From Nocardia stercoris (GTDB lineage: Bacteria > Actinomycetota > Actinomycetes > Mycobacteriales > Mycobacteriaceae): DNA of 64,000 nt. Shown piece by piece: positions 29,026 through 35,970 of this stretch. The first letter of the stretch is position 1; every line of letters starts with the position of its first letter. A program made the position numbers and the translations under genes. The notes under the pieces were generated by a model. That model worked only from the letters and a program-made list of their open reading frames with translations. It was not told the DNA's origin and searched no databases. The stretch is taken from positions 496,001-560,000 of the forward strand of contig NZ_RFFH01000002.1 of NCBI RefSeq assembly GCF_003696265.1, in the 5' to 3' direction.

Positions 29026-30024
29026 TCAGGACGCGGGGAACAGGTCGTTGAAGCGGGTGTCGATGAAGTCGGTCATCGTGACCTTGCCGGGAATCAGATT
29101 GGCTCCGGCGAAGGCGTCGGCCACGTTCTGCTCGCCCGCGATGGTGGCGGCGTCGAGCGGGTGGTCGGTGGTGTTCTGCCGGTTCGACATCTTCTGCGCG
29201 ACGTCCAGTGGCAGGCCGGTGAGCTGGTTGATCACCTTCCCCCAGTCGTCCGGGTGCGCGTTGGCCCAGGTGTGCGCACGCAGCACCCGCTGCAGCAGAT
29301 CCCGGATCGCGGCGGTTTTCCCCTTGTTCTGCAGCGACTTCGAGCCGGCGACGAAGAAGCCGTCGTTGGGCCCGTAACCGTTGCCGTCGGCCACCACACG
29401 GGCATTGAGCTGCAACTGGGCCTGAGCCACATAGGGATCCCAGACCGCCCAGGCATCGACCTTGCCGCCGCTGAAGGCCGCCAGCGCGTCGGCCGGCTGC
29501 AGATACTGCGCCTGAATGTCGTTGAACGACAACCCGTTGTGCTGGAGCACGTTGAGCAAGTGGTAGTTCGAGGAGCTGCCCTTGGCGACCGCGATCTTCT
29601 TACCGCGCAGGTCCGCGGGCGCCTTGATCGGCGAATCCGGCGGCACCAGGATCGCGATGCCCTCGAGCTTGGCCGCGCTCGACTCCACGATCTTGATCTG
29701 CGACTTGGCCGCCGCCGCGAACACCGGCGGCGCGTTACCGACCTGACCCAGGTCCACCGCGCCGGAGTTGATGCCCTCGAGCATCGGCGGGCCGGAGGTG
29801 AACTGGGCCCAGCTGATCTTGTACGGAACGGTCTTCAACTCGCCGGCCGCGTCCAGCAGCGCCTGCAGGCCACTGCCCTTCTGGTCGCCCACGTTCAGCG
29901 TGACCTGCGACAGATCCACCGAACCGTCGGCCTGCACCGACTTGTCGCTGTTCGACGAGGTACCGCAGGCGGCCGTGGTCACGGCGGCGGTGAGGAGAAG
30001 GGCTGCCAAGAGCCGGCGTTTCAT
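29026..30024 (-). CDS. ssuA: Aliphatic sulfonate ABC transporter substrate-binding lipoprotein
   Basis: 332-aa periplasmic-binding-protein-fold lipoprotein. The signal peptide ends in a lipobox TAAC (Cys near residue 21). The mature part follows the SsuA/TauA pattern: LNVGDQKGSGLQALLDAAG, then INSGAVDLGQVGNAPPVFAAA, LRGKKIAVAKGSSSNYHL and FSGGKVDAWAVWDPYVAQAQ. The ATG at 30024 overlaps the ssuB stop by four bases, so it is translationally coupled. Confidence 0.93.
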   Translation of the reverse strand: MKRRLLAALLLTAAVTTAACGTSSNSDKSVQADGSVDLSQVTLNVGDQKGSGLQALLDAAGELKTVPYKISWAQFTSGPPMLEGINSGAVDLGQVGNAPPVFAAAAKSQIKIVESSAAKLEGIAILVPPDSPIKAPADLRGKKIAVAKGSSSNYHLLNVLQHNGLSFNDIQAQYLQPADALAAFSGGKVDAWAVWDPYVAQAQLQLNARVVADGNGYGPNDGFFVAGSKSLQNKGKTAAIRDLLQRVLRAHTWANAHPDDWGKVINQLTGLPLDVAQKMSNRQNTTDHPLDAATIAGEQNVADAFAGANLIPGKVTMTDFIDTRFNDLFPAS

Positions 30025-30797
30025 GCGGTTACTCCGAGTTCGGTCAGAAGGGTGGCGCGCAGCGCCGCGAAATCCGGGTGGTCGCGGCGCCGGGGCCGCG
30101 GAATGTCGATGCGCACCTGCCGCACGACCCGTCCGTGGTCGAGGACCAGCGCGCGATCGGCCAGCAGCAGCGCCTCGTCCACGTCGTGGGTCACCAGCAG
30201 CACGCCGGGCCGGTACTTGGCCCACAGTTCGAGGACCAGGTGGTGAACGGTGATGCGGGTCAGGGCGTCCAGTGCGCTGAACGGCTCGTCGAGCAGCAGG
30301 AGGTCGGGCTGCCGTACCAGCGCCCGCGCCAGCGACGCCCGCTGCGCCTCGCCACCGGACAGCGTGAGCGGCCAGGCGTCCGCGCGGGGCGCGAGCCCGA
30401 CCTCGGCCAGGGCGGCGGCCGCCCGCTGCCGGGCGTCCTTGCCGCGCAGGCCCAGTGCGACATTGCCCGCGACCCGCTTCCACGGCACCAATCGCGGTTC
30501 CTGGAAAGCCACTGCGGCGGAACCGGATACGGTCAGCTCGCCACCGTGATCGTCGTCCAGTCCGGCCAGCACGCGCAGCAGGGTGGATTTACCGGTGCCG
30601 CTGCGTCCGAGCAGTGCGACGAATTCGCCACGCGCGATATCGAAGTCGATCCGGTCCAGCACCCGACGGTCACCGAACTGCTTGCTCAGACCGCGAATTC
30701 GCACCACCTTGCCTTCGGTGGTGGCGGATTCTTCGACGCTCGAGCGGGATTCGGTGCAGGCCGGAGCGCTCAGTTCCCCAAGTAGTTGCGTCGCCAT
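30021..30797 (-). CDS. ssuB: Sulfonate ABC transporter ATP-binding protein
   Basis: 258-aa ATPase. Walker A GRSGTGKST is near residues 63-71, the Q-loop FQEPRLVPW about 98-106, signature LSGGEAQRASLARAL near 145, and Walker B LLLLDEPFSALDALTR near 166; the H-loop is VTHDVDEAL. The 30-residue N-terminal extension is longer than in E. coli SsuB. The start lies inside ssuC (28-bp overlap), so an ATG/GTG further in is possible. Part of the ssuCBAD operon. Confidence 0.93.
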   Translation of the reverse strand: MATQLLGELSAPACTESRSSVEESATTEGKVVRIRGLSKQFGDRRVLDRIDFDIARGEFVALLGRSGTGKSTLLRVLAGLDDDHGGELTVSGSAAVAFQEPRLVPWKRVAGNVALGLRGKDARQRAAAALAEVGLAPRADAWPLTLSGGEAQRASLARALVRQPDLLLLDEPFSALDALTRITVHHLVLELWAKYRPGVLLVTHDVDEALLLADRALVLDHGRVVRQVRIDIPRPRRRDHPDFAALRATLLTELGVTA

Positions 30798-31606
30798 ACC
30801 AGCGCCCGCCTTTCCACGATCCGGACGGCCGCATCGGTCACCAGGCCCAGGGCGCTGTACACCAGCAGGCCGACGACCACGATGTCGGTGCGCAGGAACT
30901 CCCGCGCGTTGTTGATCAGATAGCCCAGTCCCGCATCGGCATTCACCTGCTCGGCGACGATCAGCGCCAGCACCGCGATGCCCAGCGACTGACGCAACCC
31001 GACCAGGGCCTGCGGCAGCGCGCCCGGCAGCACGATGTGCGCGATCGTGCCCAGCCGCGACAGCTGCTGCACCCGGGCCACCTCCGCCAGCTTGACGTCC
31101 ACCCCGCGGATCCCCGCGAAGGTATTGAGGTACAGCGGAATCGCGGCGCCGAACGAGATCAGCACGATCTTGGGCAGCTCACCGATGCCGAACCACAGGA
31201 TCAGCAACGGGATCAGGCCGTAGAACGGCAGCGTGCGCAGCATCTGCAACGGCGGGTCGACCAGGAACTCGCCGACCCGGCTCAGCCCGGCGACCAGGGC
31301 CAGGCCGATACCCAGCGCCCCGCCGACGGCGAACCCGATCGCCGCCCGCTGCAACGACACCTCGAGCGCGCTCTGCAACGTGCCGTCCCGCAGCAGGTCG
31401 CCCGCCGTACTCACCACGGTGGACGGTGACGGCAACAGCCGCTCCGGCAGCACTCCGGTCACCGAACACAGCTGCCAGGCAACGAGAATCAGAACCGGGC
31501 TGACCAGCCGGGCCCAGGGGGCGCGCGGCAGGCGCAGCCCGAGTCGTAGTCGGAGCGGTGGCGAGACGGTAGCCGACCGCAGGGCGAGTGCAGACAATGC
31601 GATCAC
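30770..31606 (-). CDS. ssuC: Sulfonate ABC transporter permease
   Basis: 278-aa membrane permease with about six helices and the EAA loop (EVARVQQLSRLGTIAHIVLPGALP) contacting SsuB. The motif FYGLIPLLILWFGIGELPK is typical of SsuC/TauC. GTG at 31606 is a weak start: its only Shine-Dalgarno-like sequence (AAGG) abuts it. The GTG overlaps the stop of an upstream reading frame (GTGA, stop at 31603), so translation may be coupled to a leader ORF. First gene of the operon. Confidence 0.92.
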   Translation of the reverse strand: MIALSALALRSATVSPPLRLRLGLRLPRAPWARLVSPVLILVAWQLCSVTGVLPERLLPSPSTVVSTAGDLLRDGTLQSALEVSLQRAAIGFAVGGALGIGLALVAGLSRVGEFLVDPPLQMLRTLPFYGLIPLLILWFGIGELPKIVLISFGAAIPLYLNTFAGIRGVDVKLAEVARVQQLSRLGTIAHIVLPGALPQALVGLRQSLGIAVLALIVAEQVNADAGLGYLINNAREFLRTDIVVVGLLVYSALGLVTDAAVRIVERRALVWRRNYLGN

Positions 31607-31848
31607 CTTGTAATGCAGGAGGGTGCGACTCGAGCGGACGCCGAGCCGCTCTCACATTCGCCGTTGCCGTCCCGCAAGACACGGGTTGAAATCGGCGTGG
31701 TTGTAAACCCGTCGGTACCGCCGCCGTTGCGATCGGGCCGAGCACAACCGTCGCGCCCGGGCGCCACCGGTGCTGTAGTGGAAGAGCGCCGGGTGCAACG
31801 GTTGCCGCGCCCGGCGTCCAAACTTGCGGCGCGGGAAGAGGTTGTGTG

Positions 31849-32379
31849 ATGACTGTGTCCGCCACCGTGGAGATCGAGCTGGCCGGGATCCCGGCCGACG
31901 GCGCCGGACTACGCCGCGTCTTCGCCGGCTTCCCCAGCGGCGTGGTCGCCGTGTGCGCCGAAATCGACGGTGTGCCGGTGGGATTGGCGGTAGCGACCTT
32001 CGTGCCGGTTTCGCTGGACCCGCCGCTGGTGTCGATCTGCGTGCAGAACTCGTCGACCACCTGGCCGCGGCTGGCGGCGGCCGAGCGCGTGGGACTCAGT
32101 CTGCTCGGCACCGGGCAGCAGACCGCCGCGCAGGCGCTGGGCGCCCGCACCGGCGATCGATTCGCCGGGCTGGACCTGCATCGGGCCGGGCCGGCGGTGT
32201 TCGTGGCGGGCGCGGCGGCGTGGATCGAGGCGACGATCGAGACCGAGGTGCCGGCCGGTGACCACGCGGTGGTGATCCTGCGCGTGCAGCGGGTGGGTAC
32301 CGGTGCGGATGTCGAGCCGCTGGTCTTTCACGGCAGCCGGTTTCGCTCGTTGCGGGCGACGAGTCCTACCGACAGCTGA
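31849..32379 (+). CDS. Flavin reductase-like domain protein, likely FMN reductase partner of SsuD
   Basis: 176-aa protein of the flavin reductase-like (DIM6/NTAB, FMN-binding split barrel) family. Core motifs are GLRRVFAGFPSGVVAVCAE, then GLAVATFVPVSLDPPLVSICVQ and SSTTWPRLAAAERVGLSLL. It would reduce FMN with NAD(P)H and hand FMNH2 to SsuD. It is divergent from ssuC and shares its upstream region, supporting the pairing. ATG at 31849 has GAAGAGG seven bases upstream; GTG at 31846 is an alternative. Confidence 0.85.
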   Translation: MTVSATVEIELAGIPADGAGLRRVFAGFPSGVVAVCAEIDGVPVGLAVATFVPVSLDPPLVSICVQNSSTTWPRLAAAERVGLSLLGTGQQTAAQALGARTGDRFAGLDLHRAGPAVFVAGAAAWIEATIETEVPAGDHAVVILRVQRVGTGADVEPLVFHGSRFRSLRATSPTDS

Positions 32380-32389
32380 GCTGTGGGCA

Positions 32390-32408
32390 CGCGGCCTTTC
32401 AGGCCGCG
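32390..32408. terminator. Short hairpin between convergent genes
   Basis: CGCGGCCT (32390-32397) pairs with AGGCCGCG (32401-32408) across TTC. It covers the end of the SDR gene. Confidence 0.5.
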
Positions 32409-33268
32409 AGGCTCGCGGACTTCGCCTGCTGGCGCTCCAGCAGGCGGGAGAACAGGTTGTTCGCCTGGCGCATGGTGAACTCGTACGGCCAGGGGAAGAC
32501 CCGGGCGAAGAAGTAGCCCACGCGGATGTCCGGCGAGGTGTACACCACGAAGCGGTTGTGCCGGATGCCGGCGAGGATGCACTTGGCGACGTGTTCGGGG
32601 CTGACCGCGTGCCGGCCGAAGCGGTCGGTCAGCTTCTGTACGGCCGGGTCCTCGCGGTCGAGGCCGACGATCTCCACGGTGTTCATCAGCGGGGTGCGGA
32701 CCGCGCCGGGCACGACCAGGCTGACCCCGATCTTGTGCCGGGCCAGGTCGAACCGCAGCACCTCCGACAGTCCGCGCAGGCCGAACTTGCTGGCGCTGTA
32801 CGCGGCGTGCCAGGGCAGGGCCAGCAGGCCGGCGGCGGAGGAGACGTTGACCAGCTGGCCGCCGCGGCCGGCTCGGACCATCTCCGGCAGGAAGTTCTCG
32901 ATGACGTTGATCGGGCCCATCAGGTTGACGTCGATCATGGCTTTCCAGTGCCGGTGCTGCAGGTTCTCCACCGTGCCCCAGGCCGAGATGCCGGCGATGT
33001 TCATGACCACGTCCACCGAGCCGTGCTCGGCGTGGACGGCGTCGGCCCAGGTGGAGACGGCCGCGTGGTCGGACAGGTCCATCGGGCGGGCGTCGAGTAC
33101 CTCGGAGCCCTGCTCGGTGGCCAGCGCGACGGTTTCCGCCAGGCCGTCGGCGTTGATGTCGGTGAGCAACAGCCTGGCACCGCTGCGGCCCGCGGCGAGT
33201 GCGGTCGCCCGGCCGATGCCGCTCGCGGCGCCGGTGATCACGCATTTCCGGCCGGTCAGGCTCTTCAT
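32399..33268 (-). CDS. Short-chain dehydrogenase/reductase
   Basis: 289-aa classical SDR. The cofactor motif TGAASGIGRATA is near residues 13-24, the NAG motif is changed to NIAG, and the active site is Ser in VSSAAG with YSASK (Tyr and Lys) about 155-160. The adenine-site acidic residue in LLLTDINADG suggests NAD(H) preference. The C-terminal about 40 residues (RVGYFFARVFPWPYEF) are longer than in simple SDRs and resemble mycobacterial SDRs acting on lipids. Start at 33268 follows a GGAGA-type site. Confidence 0.88.
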   Translation of the reverse strand: MKSLTGRKCVITGAASGIGRATALAAGRSGARLLLTDINADGLAETVALATEQGSEVLDARPMDLSDHAAVSTWADAVHAEHGSVDVVMNIAGISAWGTVENLQHRHWKAMIDVNLMGPINVIENFLPEMVRAGRGGQLVNVSSAAGLLALPWHAAYSASKFGLRGLSEVLRFDLARHKIGVSLVVPGAVRTPLMNTVEIVGLDREDPAVQKLTDRFGRHAVSPEHVAKCILAGIRHNRFVVYTSPDIRVGYFFARVFPWPYEFTMRQANNLFSRLLERQQAKSASLAA

Positions 33269-33573
33269 CGGAGATTCTCCTGGTATCGACATTGTTGGGA
33301 ACACTGATGTTCACAGTATGGCATCGCGGCCCGAAAAGCTCGCTACCTGCCAAATATGTCTCGGCGCAGAGTGATTCGGGTCGGTATCGGCGAGCCCGGG
33401 AGTCGGCTGCGTCCGCTACCCGCTCGCGGGGTGGGCTCGGTGGCTCGCGGGCGCCGGGTCCCCGGCGGTGAGGTGCGGAATCACCGAACCTGGTCGGTGT
33501 GCGAAACCCCTGTCGGGTCCGGGCGCGACCTACTATCCTCTGTAGTAGAGAGTGGGCGCCACGAGGAGGACTC
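33269..33573. other. Intergenic region with divergent promoters
   Basis: 305 bp between the SDR (minus) and a small membrane protein (plus). It holds the CTACTA/TAGTAG dyad described separately. No ORF or RNA gene is convincing. Confidence 0.5.
33530..33548. promoter_or_regulatory. CTACTA-N7-TAGTAG dyad (BlaI-like operator candidate)
   Basis: CTACTA (33530-33535) and TAGTAG (33543-33548) are perfect inverted repeats. Read as TACTATC-CTC-TGTAGTA, the right half matches TGTAGTA exactly. It sits 26 bp before the start at 33574, overlapping the expected promoter. It shares TCTGTAGTAGA (33539-33549) with the qcrB upstream site. Confidence 0.5.
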
Positions 33574-34002
33574 ATGATCGACTCGACCGACCGGCGGCTG
33601 TCAATGGCCCCCGACACCGCACTGCGCTGGACCACCGTCGTCTTCACCGTCGCACTCGTCGTGCACGGCGCCGACCACCTCCGGCGCGGCATGAGCACCC
33701 TCTCGATGCTCGTCATGGCGCTCGGCACGATCCAACAGCTCCTGGCCCTCGTGACCATCGGGCTCGTGTTCACCCACCACCGCCGCGCGCCGCTCGCCGC
33801 CATGGTGGTCGGCTTCGCGAGCGCCGTCGGATTCACCGTCGTCCACCTGCTGCCGAGCTGGTTCGGGCCGCTCAGCGACAGCTTCATCGCGGCGCCGCCG
33901 TCGGCGCACGTGAACGGATTCTCTTGGTTCGCGGCGATATTCGAGATCCTCGCCGACGTGGGCATCGGCATCGCGGGTATGCGCGCTCGCACGAGTTGGT
34001 GA
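33574..34002 (+). CDS. Small integral membrane protein, 142 aa
   Basis: Four hydrophobic segments (about residues 18-38, 47-64, 74-95 and 112-135) connected by short polar loops. His residues occur in VVHGADHLRRG, TIGLVFTHHRR and VVHLLPSWFG. I do not recognise the family. GAGGAGGA just before the ATG at 33574 fixes the start; the longer upstream frame is not needed. The promoter region carries the dyad that is shared with qcrB. Confidence 0.75.
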   Translation: MIDSTDRRLSMAPDTALRWTTVVFTVALVVHGADHLRRGMSTLSMLVMALGTIQQLLALVTIGLVFTHHRRAPLAAMVVGFASAVGFTVVHLLPSWFGPLSDSFIAAPPSAHVNGFSWFAAIFEILADVGIGIAGMRARTSW

Positions 34003-34126
34003 CCGGCGGGAAGCGGAATCGGATTGCTGCCCAACCGAATTACCTTGACCGGCGCGGCCGGGGTTCGGATATTGGTGGGTGGTCACCGTAAGCGACGGAT
34101 CGCCCACAGGAACGGATCGCAGGCCG

Positions 34127-35965
34127 ATGACAGAGCGCACGCTCGCCGTATCTTCCGACGAGTCTCCCCGCCGAGGACGGCGCGCCGCACTGCGCGCACC
34201 CGAGGGCCAGCCGGTGTGGGTGCTTCCCGCCCTGATCGCGGTGGCCGCCCTTGCGGCCGTGTCCTATTCGTGGGGCATCGCGCACCGCAGTCCGCACCTG
34301 TTCTATGCCGCGGCCGCGCGGTCGATGGCGCTGAACTGGCACAACTTCTGCTACGCCGCGTTCGATCCGGCGGGCACGGTCAGCATCGACAAGCTGCCCG
34401 GGGCGGTCTGGATCCAAGCCCTGTCGGTGAAGATGTTCGGACCGCACCTCTGGGCGCTCATGCTGCCGCAGGTCGTGGAGGGCGTAGCGACGGTCTTCCT
34501 GCTGTTCGCCGCCGTGCGCCGGATCGCCGGACCGGTCGCCGGGCTCATCGCCGCCGTGGTGCTGGCCTGCACGCCCGCGGTCACCGCCCTCGACCGGGGA
34601 AACCTGCCGGACACCCTGATGATCCTGCTGCTGGTCGCGGCGGCCGACCGGGTGCTGGTCGCCGTCGCCGAGTCGCGGCCGCGGCAATTGTGGTGGGCGG
34701 GACTGCTGTTGGGGCTGGCCTTCCAGGCCAAAATGATCCAGGCATGGGTGGTGGTGCCGGCGTTCGCGCTGGCGTGTCTCGTCGCCGGGACGGTGCCGTG
34801 GTGGCGCCGGGTGCGGGATCTGGCGATCTTCGCAGCGATCGCGCTGGTGGTCGGTCTCGCCTGGATGAGCGTGGTCAGCCTGATCGGCCGCGCGCACCGG
34901 CCCTACGTCGACGGCAGCCCCGACGACTCGCTGTTCCATCAGGTGTTCGTCTACAACGCCGCCGACCGCACCGACTCCGGCTTCAGCGTGGGCGCCGCGA
35001 ACCTGGCGACCGGGCCCGACGGCCGGAATCTGCGCAGCGCCATGGTGTTCGGGCCCGGCGATCACTGGGCGCACGTCTTCACCGGAGCCGCCGGCCGCTC
35101 GATCGGGGTGCTGGTGCCGTTGGCGCTGGTCGCCCTGGCCGGGCTGGTGTGGACCCACCGTGGTCGGCGCACGCCGAAAATTACTGCCGCGCTGATCATC
35201 TGGGGCGGCTGGCTGCTGACCTACCTGGTGGTGTTCCTCGCGGTGGGTACGGTGAATCCGTACTACCTGGCGACCCTGGCTGTGCCCGTCGCGGTACTCC
35301 TGGGCTGGGCGGGAACGGAATACGTTGCGGCACAGTCGAACAGTGTGCGCCGAATCCTCCCGCTCGTGGTGGCGGCCACCGGCCTCTACGGGTGGTGGGT
35401 GCTCGCGCCCGCCACGCACGACGTGCGCTGGATCGTGCTGGCCCTCGTCCTAGCGCTCTCCGCCGCGGCCCTGCTGTGGCGCGCCGCCGGAGCTGCCGTC
35501 CTGCTCCTGGTGGCGGTTCTCGCCGCACCGGCCGTCGCCTCGGCAGAGGTGGTACACGCGGGCTACGGTGCCCTCGATACCCCGTACGAGTCCACCGCGG
35601 TCAGCGATGTGACGCAACGGATCACCATGAACGCCATCGCGGGCGCGCCGAGATTGATCGGCTCCGCGCAGCGGGCGTACCCGACGGCCCGCTATCCCGC
35701 GGTCACCTACACCTCCATCATCGGCGCACCGTTCATCTACGTGACCGGCGCCGAGATCGCCACCATCGGTGGATTCACCGGCACTGCACCGGTATTGACC
35801 ATCGCGGACATCGAAACCCTGGTCTCGCAACATCAGATCGGCTTCGCCCTGCTCAACCCCTCCGACGACGCACGCGTCCGCTGGATCGAACAGCACTGCA
35901 AACAGCTACCGAGCCAGCCGGGCGACATCATCGAGATCTATGCCTGCGCGCCCATGGCCCATTGA
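34127..35965 (+). CDS. ArnT/PMT-like membrane glycosyltransferase
   Basis: 612-aa GT-C fold transferase. The first loop has YAAAARSMALNWHNFCYAAFDPAGTVSIDKLPG, where the conserved family pattern is FDP-G-x-S-IDKPP-like; the key acidic residues are Asp of FDPAG and Asp of SIDKLPG. About 11 membrane helices follow, then a soluble extracytoplasmic C-terminal domain (about residues 490-612). This subfamily (mannosyltransferase YkcB-related) uses polyprenyl-phosphate sugars. ATG at 34127 is chosen; an in-frame GTG at 34079 would add 16 residues, and neither has a strong ribosome site. Only 5 bp separate its stop from the convergent flavoprotein gene. Confidence 0.82.
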   Translation: MTERTLAVSSDESPRRGRRAALRAPEGQPVWVLPALIAVAALAAVSYSWGIAHRSPHLFYAAAARSMALNWHNFCYAAFDPAGTVSIDKLPGAVWIQALSVKMFGPHLWALMLPQVVEGVATVFLLFAAVRRIAGPVAGLIAAVVLACTPAVTALDRGNLPDTLMILLLVAAADRVLVAVAESRPRQLWWAGLLLGLAFQAKMIQAWVVVPAFALACLVAGTVPWWRRVRDLAIFAAIALVVGLAWMSVVSLIGRAHRPYVDGSPDDSLFHQVFVYNAADRTDSGFSVGAANLATGPDGRNLRSAMVFGPGDHWAHVFTGAAGRSIGVLVPLALVALAGLVWTHRGRRTPKITAALIIWGGWLLTYLVVFLAVGTVNPYYLATLAVPVAVLLGWAGTEYVAAQSNSVRRILPLVVAATGLYGWWVLAPATHDVRWIVLALVLALSAAALLWRAAGAAVLLLVAVLAAPAVASAEVVHAGYGALDTPYESTAVSDVTQRITMNAIAGAPRLIGSAQRAYPTARYPAVTYTSIIGAPFIYVTGAEIATIGGFTGTAPVLTIADIETLVSQHQIGFALLNPSDDARVRWIEQHCKQLPSQPGDIIEIYACAPMAH

Positions 35966-35970
35966 CCGTG

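Noticed and set aside
31613..31849. Plus-strand frame ending at the flavin reductase start
   Set aside because: Stop overlaps the ATG but the sequence is Arg/Pro-rich, has no Cys codons and no ribosome site; taken as a shadow.
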